This document shows, in pieces, positions 6,935 through 11,200 of a stretch of DNA of 11,200 nucleotides. The stretch comes from Roseiarcus sp052147395 (GTDB lineage Bacteria; Pseudomonadota; Alphaproteobacteria; Rhizobiales; Beijerinckiaceae): assembly GCA_052147395.1 (NCBI GenBank), contig JBKQKS010000362.1, positions 1-11,200 on the forward strand, written 5' to 3'. Numbering within the stretch: the first letter of the stretch is position 1; each line of letters begins with the position of its first letter. The translations under genes were made by a program, and so were the position numbers. The notes beneath the pieces are model-generated. The model made no database searches. It was not told the DNA's origin and saw only the letters and a program-made list of their open reading frames with translations.

Positions 6935-7287
6935 CTTCTCTATCTGATAATGCCACTCCGGCGGATCGGCCTCACTCGACAGGCCCGGTCCCGCAGACGC
7001 GCGCCTAGTCGGGCTTCCTGGCTTTGTTCGCCAGCGCGTCGACATCCGACAGCGTCTCTGGCGGCACGGAGATCGCGACCAAGAGCTCACCGGCGGTCCG
7101 CGTCCCGCGCGCCTCGCTGACGAACGGTCTCAGCATAGCATTGGTTGCTTTCGCCATGCACGGCCGTCCGAACATCGCCGACAAGCGCGTTTCACGCTCA
7201 TCGACGCATTCAACCGACCCGTTCGCAGGAGCGGCGCCGATCATGGCGCACGCGTCCTGCCACTCACGATGAAACGAGGACATACCC
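6935..7287. other. 353-bp stretch without a + strand gene
   Basis: Directly after the fibre stop there is a small hairpin (GGCCT 6968-6972 with AGGCC 6981-6985, 8-base loop) without a T-tract. It could help end transcripts arriving from the left. The rest is largely covered by a possible minus-strand gene (7005-7289). The + strand frame at 7024-7272 has no ribosome-binding site and low-complexity composition, and I treat it as a shadow. Confidence 0.4.
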
Positions 7288-7289
7288 AT
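7005..7289 (-). CDS. Possible opposite-strand gene, moron-like hypothetical protein
   Basis: The frame encodes about 93-99 residues depending on the start (ATG at 7283 or 7289, or TTG at 7304). The protein contains MSSFHREWQDACAMIGA near its start and ends VDALANKARKPD. I do not recognise it. No signal peptide or TM segment is visible, and there are three Cys in the first half. In its favour: balanced composition, GC-rich third positions, and placement in a gap that has no other gene, between fibre and lysis-type genes, where phages often carry accessory (moron) genes on the opposite strand. Against it: its start overlaps the start region of the holin-like gene, and there is no strong ribosome-binding site for the ATG choices (GAAGG precedes the TTG). 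It may be non-coding. Confidence 0.35.
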   Translation of the reverse strand: MGMSSFHREWQDACAMIGAAPANGSVECVDERETRLSAMFGRPCMAKATNAMLRPFVSEARGTRTAGELLVAISVPPETLSDVDALANKARKPD

Positions 7290-7476
7290 GCTCGCTGGAT
7301 TCAAGACCTTCGCCTTAGGCTTGGCGCTCGCCGTCCTGCCTCAGATCGTCAGCTACGTTTCGAACTTCGATTTCGTCCATGTGTTCGGCCTCTCACCGAA
7401 CGCCGCGACATTCATCGGCGTCGTCATGATGGGCCTGCGCGCCGCGACCTCGACTCCGATCTTCAAGGCCTCCTGA
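7288..7476 (+). CDS. Small holin-like membrane protein (62 aa)
   Basis: A two-TM candidate: a hydrophobic segment at about residues 7-24 (FALGLALAVLPQIVSYV) and a second at about 39-51 (AATFIGVVMMGLRA), ending ATSTPIFKAS. Small alphaproteobacterial prophage proteins with a KT start, an internal Pro and an LRA.T.TPI ending are common near lysis genes, and they are often labelled holin or hypothetical. The ATG at 7288 is well supported by GAGGA at 7276-7280. It sits upstream of a lipoprotein gene and a TM coiled-coil gene. A holin would open the inner membrane to release an endolysin, but none is encoded nearby, so the role is inferred and confidence concerns the gene more than its function. 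Confidence 0.65.
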   Translation: MLAGFKTFALGLALAVLPQIVSYVSNFDFVHVFGLSPNAATFIGVVMMGLRAATSTPIFKAS

Positions 7477-7530
7477 AAACGCGCCGCGCCTCGATCGCGC
7501 GCGCTGTTCAATTCTTCTCAAAGGTGCAAT

Positions 7531-7830
7531 ATGCTCAGAATTGTTTCTACGATGAGCGTGCTCGCCGCCGTCGGCCTAGCGCTCAGCGGCTGTAACGCCA
7601 ACTTGACGCTCAATTCGACTGCGACGACAGAGATGCGGGACGCACTCGCCGTCGGCTGCCCGGTTCTCGCCGCCGTGAAGTCGTTGAATTTGTCTCTGGA
7701 TACCTACCAACAGGCGGCCGTCAACACACTCGCGCTCGTCTGCCCTCCGAATCCTCCGCCGACGTCGGCGCTCGTCGCGGTGGAAGACATCATCGCTGCT
7801 TACGCCACGCTTCAGCCGCTTCTCAAATGA
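7531..7830 (+). CDS. Small phage-associated lipoprotein (99 aa)
   Basis: Signal peptide MLRIVSTMSVLAAVGLALSG with lipobox LSGC (C21), so predicted to be processed by signal peptidase II. The +2 residue is Asn, which under the Lol rule favours the outer membrane. The mature part is about 79 residues with C43, C71 and a proline-rich CPPNPPPTS stretch, ending IIAAYATLQPLLK. Similar short lipoproteins occur in alphaproteobacterial prophages near lysis genes. The Pro-rich segment recalls Rz1-type outer spanins, but no homology is claimed. AAGGTG (7521-7526) supports ATG 7531; a later ATG at 7552 would remove the charged n-region. It lies 54 bp after the holin-like gene, probably cotranscribed. Confidence 0.72.
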   Translation: MLRIVSTMSVLAAVGLALSGCNANLTLNSTATTEMRDALAVGCPVLAAVKSLNLSLDTYQQAAVNTLALVCPPNPPPTSALVAVEDIIAAYATLQPLLK

Positions 7831-7835
7831 TCGCC

Positions 7836-7858
7836 GCGGCGTCGAAAGTCGGCGCCGC
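7836..7858. other. 9-bp hairpin between lipoprotein and coiled-coil genes
   Basis: GCGGCGTCG (7836-7844) pairs with CGGCGCCGC (7850-7858), with one G-T wobble and a 5-base AAAGT loop. It lies six bases after the lipoprotein stop. No T-tract follows, so intrinsic termination is doubtful; mRNA stabilisation or partial attenuation is possible. The structure is seen in the sequence; its role is inferred. Confidence 0.4.
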
Positions 7859-7893
7859 CAGATCGGCGTTTCGGGTACTCTAGGGAGGCGTCG

Positions 7894-8250
7894 ATGTCCT
7901 TTACTGCAAATGAAGCCGCTCCGTTGAGTTTCATTCAATGGGTAATCACCGCATCTGCGACTCTGCTCGCGAGCAGCGTCGCCTTCATCTGGCGATTGAT
8001 GTCGCGAATGGACAAAATCGAGACGGAACTCGCCACGCGGGCCGATCACTGGGAGGCGAAAGCCTCAGCGGACGAAGCGGCGATGATGCGTCTTACTGAT
8101 AGGCTCGCGCAAATTCATGACGACCACTTTCGCGTCCGAGAGACGATGAGCGCCCTTCCGACGCGCGCAGATCTGCGTGAGCTGGAAGATCGCGTCATCG
8201 AACAACTGGCGAATTTGGCGTCGAGGCTCGATCGCGCGCTGGAATCGTGA
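7894..8250 (+). CDS. Single-TM coiled-coil protein of phage accessory type (118 aa)
   Basis: One TM segment at about residues 13-33 (FIQWVITASATLLASSVAFI) is followed by a charged, heptad-rich region to the C-terminus (MDKIETELATRADHWEA ... LEDRVIEQLANLASRLDRAL), predicted coiled coil. Positive residues directly after the TM (WRLMSRMDK) suggest the coiled coil is cytoplasmic. That argues against an Rz-type inner spanin, whose long domain is periplasmic, although the size would fit. Such proteins are common, and often unnamed, beside prophage lysis genes. GGGAGG (7883-7888) gives a strong start at 7894. It is the last phage-type gene, ending 14 bp before the ybgC stop on the other strand. The gene is well supported; its function is unknown. 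Confidence 0.7.
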   Translation: MSFTANEAAPLSFIQWVITASATLLASSVAFIWRLMSRMDKIETELATRADHWEAKASADEAAMMRLTDRLAQIHDDHFRVRETMSALPTRADLRELEDRVIEQLANLASRLDRALES

Positions 8251-8264
8251 GCCCCCTCTCACAT

Positions 8265-8657
8265 TCAATCGGCGGCGATCCGATCAATCAGACTGCGGGG
8301 CGGCCGCACAGGGTGGTCGCCGCGCAGCGTGACGATGCGCACGCGCGCCTCGACGAGGCGCGCGCCGGCGCGCAGTATTTCTTGTTCGAACTCGAGCACC
8401 GCGCCTTTGGCGCCCACGAATGTCGTGACGATACTCAACTCGTCGTCCATGAGCGCCGGCGCCAGATACTCGATCTCGAGGCCGCGCACGGCGAACACGA
8501 GGCCTGCCGTTTGCGCCAACTCGCGATGTCCGAAGCCTCGAGCGCGCAACCATTCGGTTCGGCCGCGTTCCAGGAATCTGAGGTAGGAGGCATGGTAGAC
8601 GCGACCGGAGAAGTCGGTGTCTTCGTAGTAGACGCGCAATGAGAATTCTCGTCGCAT
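8265..8657 (-). CDS. ybgC: YbgC-type acyl-CoA thioesterase (hotdog fold)
   Basis: Hydrolyses acyl-CoA thioesters in the cytoplasm; in many proteobacteria it is linked to the Tol-Pal system. Seen: RVYYEDTDFSGRVYHASYLR close to the N-terminus, the YbgC signature, with D15 as the expected catalytic Asp (D18 in E. coli) and H22 matching E. coli H25; then FLERGRTEWLRARGF and a hotdog-like remainder ending PRSLIDRIAAD. The 130 residues match family length. ATG 8657 was preferred because GGAG lies about 10 bases upstream; a TTG at 8705 adds an Arg-rich 16-residue tail without family match. Oddity: tolQ and other tol-pal genes are not next to it; the neighbours are phage-type genes and, divergently, fmt. 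A 4-hydroxybenzoyl-CoA thioesterase subfamily member remains possible. Confidence 0.87.
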   Translation of the reverse strand: MRREFSLRVYYEDTDFSGRVYHASYLRFLERGRTEWLRARGFGHRELAQTAGLVFAVRGLEIEYLAPALMDDELSIVTTFVGAKGAVLEFEQEILRAGARLVEARVRIVTLRGDHPVRPPRSLIDRIAAD

Positions 8658-8733
8658 GCCGCGCCGTCTCCACAACCTCACCAGCCTCACGAGCCGCAGC
8701 TGCAACTCGATCCGCGAAGGTTAGCATGCGCTT

Positions 8734-8761
8734 TTGACCAGATCCTAACCCAATGTTATCT
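8734..8761 (+). promoter_or_regulatory. Possible promoter for fmt
   Basis: TTGACC at 8734-8739 is a good -35 match. A candidate -10, TTATCT (8756-8761), lies 16 bases downstream but is weak, and TGTTAT (8754-8759) fits the -10 consensus better at a short spacing. Either would place the transcription start within a few bases of the fmt ATG at 8769. There is no Shine-Dalgarno sequence in between. This is a pattern-based guess within the 111-bp divergent gap. Confidence 0.3.
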
Positions 8762-8768
8762 GTCTTCC

Positions 8769-9737
8769 ATGCGCGCCATCTTCATGGGAGCTCCGCCCTT
8801 CGCAGTTCCGACCCTCGAAACGCTCGTCTCGCTCGGGGCCGAAGTCGCGGCTGTCTATACGAAGGCGCCCAGACCCGGAGGGCGACGCGGACTCGAGATC
8901 AGGAAAACCGCGGTGCAAGAGAAGGCGGAGGCGTTGGGACTGCCGGTCCTGACCCCGGTCTCGCTCAGAAACGATGACGCGGCCGGGCGTTTGCGAGCTT
9001 TCGCGCCGGACCTCGCGATCGTCGCCGCTTACGGTCTCATTCTGCCGCCGAACGTGCTGGAGATTCCGAAGCTCGGCTGCGTCAATCTGCATGCGTCGCT
9101 GCTGCCGCGATGGCGCGGCGCCGCGCCGATCCAACGCGCGATCATGGCGGGGGATGCGGAGACCGGGGTCGGTCTCATGCGCATGGAGGCGGGCCTAGAC
9201 ACGGGGCCTGTCGCACGCGAAGTGCGCACTCTCGTCAATCCCGCGGACACCGCGAGCGAAATGACCGACAGGTTATCGCGAATGGCTGCGGACCTGCTGG
9301 CCAGTTGCTGGAGCGAGCTCATCGAAGGCCGTCTGGTTTTTCGCGAACAATCGGCCGACGGCGTGCTCTATGCCAACAAGATCGACAAGACCGAGGCGAT
9401 CCTCGACTGGAGGCAGGACGCCGCGCGCCTGCGCAACCTGATTCATGGGCTTTCCCCATGGCCGGGCGCCTATTCCGAGATCGGTTCGGCCGGCGCCAGG
9501 GAGCGAATCAAATTCCTGCGCGTCGAGGCGGCGTCTGGGCATGGCGCGCCGGGCGAAATCCTCTCCGATGATTTCCTCGTCGCCTGCGGCGAGGGCGCCA
9601 TTCGCGTTCTCCAGGCCCAGCGCGCTGGCAAGGGCGTCGCGAGCGGCGAGGAACTCATGCGTGGTGGGAGATTCGCCATCGGCGAAGTTTTCGCGTCCGC
9701 GGAGGATGCGCGGAGCGCACACCGGGCAGGCGCCTAG
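8769..9737 (+). CDS. fmt: Methionyl-tRNA formyltransferase
   Basis: Transfers a formyl group from 10-formyl-tetrahydrofolate to initiator Met-tRNA. The 322 residues match the family. Seen: MRAIFMGAPPFAVPTLETL at the N-terminus, the catalytic-site block NLHASLLPRWRGAAPIQRAI with N106 and H108, D144 in MEAGLDTGP (same numbering as E. coli), YANKIDKTEAILDW, and IHGLSPWPGAY leading into the C-terminal tRNA-binding domain. Oddities: the usual GTPDFAVP is GAPPFAVP, and the tRNA-contacting loop reads RPGGRRGLEIRKTAV where most homologues have ...PSPV. The core active site is intact, so the gene is probably functional. There is no Shine-Dalgarno sequence before ATG 8769. def (peptide deformylase), the usual upstream partner, is absent; ybgC is divergent instead. 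Its TAG stop shares CTAG with the purD stop. Confidence 0.95.
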   Translation: MRAIFMGAPPFAVPTLETLVSLGAEVAAVYTKAPRPGGRRGLEIRKTAVQEKAEALGLPVLTPVSLRNDDAAGRLRAFAPDLAIVAAYGLILPPNVLEIPKLGCVNLHASLLPRWRGAAPIQRAIMAGDAETGVGLMRMEAGLDTGPVAREVRTLVNPADTASEMTDRLSRMAADLLASCWSELIEGRLVFREQSADGVLYANKIDKTEAILDWRQDAARLRNLIHGLSPWPGAYSEIGSAGARERIKFLRVEAASGHGAPGEILSDDFLVACGEGAIRVLQAQRAGKGVASGEELMRGGRFAIGEVFASAEDARSAHRAGA

Positions 9738-11008
9738 CTTTCACGCGCCAGCGCCCGCGCCCCAATGTCGCGGCGGCAGAACCCATCGTCGAAAGCGATC
9801 CGGTCTACGGCGGCGTAGGCCCGCTCCCGCGCCTGCCTCACGTCCTTGCCGCGCGCCGTCACGGCGAGCACACGTCCGCCTTCGGCGACGAGCCGCCCGC
9901 CGATCCGGCGGGTTCCCGCGTGCAGAATAGTCACGCCGTCAACGGCGCCGGCGCTATCGAGGCCATCGATGGCTCCGCCCCTACGATAGGCGCCGGGATA
10001 GCCGCGGGCCGCGACCACCACCGTCAGCGCGGTCTCGGCGAGGACTCTCGGCTCGCGATCGGGCAGACGCCCGCAGGCGGCCCCCCAGAGAAAGTCGAGC
10101 AGGTCGTCATCCAGTCGCGCCAACATCGCCTCAGCCTCGGGATCGCCGAAGCGGACGTTGAACTCGATGAGCTTCGGCCCTTCCGCGCCGATCATGAGGC
10201 CGGCGAACAGCACGCCGCGAAACGGAGTCCCCCGCGCGGCCATGCCGGCGATCACCGGTCGAACGATTGTCGAGAGCGTCCGCTCGACGATCTCGGGCGT
10301 CAGCACCGGCGCCGGCGAATAGGCGCCCATTCCGCCGGTGTTGGGGCCGACGTCGCCGTCGCCGACGCGCTTGTGGTCCTGCGCGCCGCCGAAGACGAGG
10401 ACCCGCTCGCCATCGCTGAGCGCGAACAACGACGCCTCCTCGCCCACCAGCCGCTCTTCGACGACCACCTCGGCGCCGGCGGCGCCGAACGCGCCGGAGA
10501 ACATCGCTTCGATCGCCGCCTCCGCCTCATCGAGCGTCTCGGCGACGATGACCCCCTTTCCCGCGGCGAGCCCGTCGGCCTTGATCACGATCGGCGCGCC
10601 GCGATCGCGCACGTAGGCCAGCGCCGCCGAACGCTCGGTGAAACGCTGGTAGTCCGCGGTCGGAATGCCGCGTTCGCGACAGAGATCCTTGGTGAACCCC
10701 TTGGAACCCTCGAGCCGCGCCGCCGCCCGGCTCGGGCCGAAACAGGCGACGCCTGATTCTGCGAGAGCGTCCGCGACGCCCGCAACCAACGGCGCTTCCG
10801 GCCCGACGACGACGAGATCGATCGCCCGAGCCCGGCAGCATTCGACGACTGCGGAAATGTCGCTGGGATCGAGCGCGACGAGATCAGCGACCTCGGCGCA
10901 ACCCGGATTGCCGGGGGCGACATATAGCCTGGTAAGGCGCGGCGAGTGCGAGATCGCCAGCGCGAGCGCGTGCTCGCGCGCTCCAGAACCCAGGATCAAC
11001 ACATTCAT
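9734..11008 (-). CDS. purD: Phosphoribosylamine-glycine ligase (GAR synthetase)
   Basis: Second step of de novo purine synthesis: joins glycine to 5-phosphoribosylamine with ATP, in the cytosol. The 424 residues match the monofunctional bacterial enzyme. Seen: the N-terminal MNVLILGSGAREHALA and YVAPGNPGCAE, VVGPEAPLVAGVAD (about 67-80), GPSRAAARLEGSKGFTK (91-107), the ATP-grasp glycine-rich loop VIKADGLAAGKGV (141-153), QDHKRVGDGDVGPNTGGMGA (210-229), and the metal-binding EFNVRFGDPEAEAML (282-296). The C-terminal domain runs to ARALARES. ATG 11008 has GAGGAG about 11 bases upstream. It converges on fmt, with the stop codons overlapping. No other pur gene is in the window. Confidence 0.96.
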   Translation of the reverse strand: MNVLILGSGAREHALALAISHSPRLTRLYVAPGNPGCAEVADLVALDPSDISAVVECCRARAIDLVVVGPEAPLVAGVADALAESGVACFGPSRAAARLEGSKGFTKDLCRERGIPTADYQRFTERSAALAYVRDRGAPIVIKADGLAAGKGVIVAETLDEAEAAIEAMFSGAFGAAGAEVVVEERLVGEEASLFALSDGERVLVFGGAQDHKRVGDGDVGPNTGGMGAYSPAPVLTPEIVERTLSTIVRPVIAGMAARGTPFRGVLFAGLMIGAEGPKLIEFNVRFGDPEAEAMLARLDDDLLDFLWGAACGRLPDREPRVLAETALTVVVAARGYPGAYRRGGAIDGLDSAGAVDGVTILHAGTRRIGGRLVAEGGRVLAVTARGKDVRQARERAYAAVDRIAFDDGFCRRDIGARALARES

Positions 11009-11200
11009 AGCGCTCTCGACTCCTCGCCCCCGCCTGTTGTCGTCGCTCGAGTGGGCAGAGCTTCGACCCGCTTAGGCGACGCCCAGAAACTGGTGAATCG
11101 GGTTGTGCGTTCTACTAGCGGAAGCTGTTTATGGGATTCCTGTCGCCGGGGTTGAAGTCTATAGCATATCGATGATCGACGAATCACCCCTTCGAGCCCG
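11009..11200. other. Upstream region of purD
   Basis: These 192 bp show no convincing gene. On the minus strand, TGCTATAGA (11166 down to 11158) resembles an extended -10 box, with a weak -35 (GTGATT, about 11187-11182). That would give purD a leader of roughly 140 bases in which I recognise no riboswitch. A minus-strand frame at 11005-11187 overlaps the purD start as ATGA but has an unconvincing, basic, low-conservation-looking product, so it is not called. Confidence 0.3.

Noticed and set aside
5400..7000. Diversity-generating retroelement or invertible fibre cassette
   Set aside because: No reverse transcriptase, no adenine-biased variable/template repeat and no inverted crossover sites are visible around the fibre gene, despite its Mtd_N-like start.
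8247..8642. Plus-strand open frame of 131 codons
   Set aside because: Antisense to ybgC, which has an intact active-site signature.
9920..10756. Plus-strand open frame of 278 codons
   Set aside because: Lies antisense to purD, whose motifs are complete across the same interval.
11005..11187. Minus-strand 60-codon frame overlapping the purD start as ATGA
   Set aside because: Product is basic and shows no domain; the overlap could be chance. Kept only as a note under the purD upstream region.
1..11200. CRISPR arrays, tRNA or rRNA genes, insertion sequences, integrase
   Set aside because: No regularly spaced repeats, cloverleaf, transposase or recombinase motifs found by reading both strands.

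Overview
The window is GC-rich, with strongly GC-biased third codon positions. It looks like an alphaproteobacterial chromosome, most likely Hyphomicrobiales (Rhizobiales). This rests on the family set and on a REP-like motif; no rRNA marker is present, so the genus is left open. Positions 1 to about 8250 hold the distal part of a long-tailed phage or gene-transfer-agent-like (GTA-like) tail module followed by small membrane-protein genes. Positions about 8265 to 11008 hold three housekeeping genes.

Tail module (+ strand, 1-6934). In order: a 5'-truncated DUF2460 (distal tail) protein whose upstream extension resembles the end of a GTA TIM-barrel region; an unrecognised 64-codon gene; a second DUF2460 protein; a DUF2163 hub protein with a lambda gpL-like four-cysteine pattern; an NlpC/P60-type tail peptidase; a 786-residue tail-tip protein of the Phage-tail_3/host-specificity class; and, after a 223-bp structured gap, a modular tail fibre starting with TTG. 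The DUF2460 - DUF2163 - NlpC/P60 - tail-tip order is the same as in Rhodobacter-type GTAs (g12-g15) and many lambdoid-like prophages. Two features depart from it: DUF2460 is duplicated around a small gene, and the TIM-barrel-like part seems to lie upstream of the hub instead of inside the tail-tip protein. The first five genes are tightly coupled by ATGA overlaps and short gaps.

Accessory end (6935-8250). A possible opposite-strand gene sits in an otherwise empty 353-bp gap. It is followed by three short + strand genes: a holin-like membrane protein, a small lipoprotein with a proline-rich stretch, and a single-TM coiled-coil protein. They look like a lysis or envelope cassette, but no endolysin is present here.

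Housekeeping end (8265-11200). A YbgC-type thioesterase (minus strand) ends only 14 bp from the last phage-type gene. It is divergent from fmt (methionyl-tRNA formyltransferase), which in turn converges on purD (phosphoribosylamine-glycine ligase), with the two stop codons sharing one CTAG. The last 192 bp are the purD upstream region. No integrase, capsid, terminase, portal, tRNA, CRISPR array or insertion sequence is visible, so whether the module is a prophage, a GTA, a tailocin or a remnant cannot be decided from this window.
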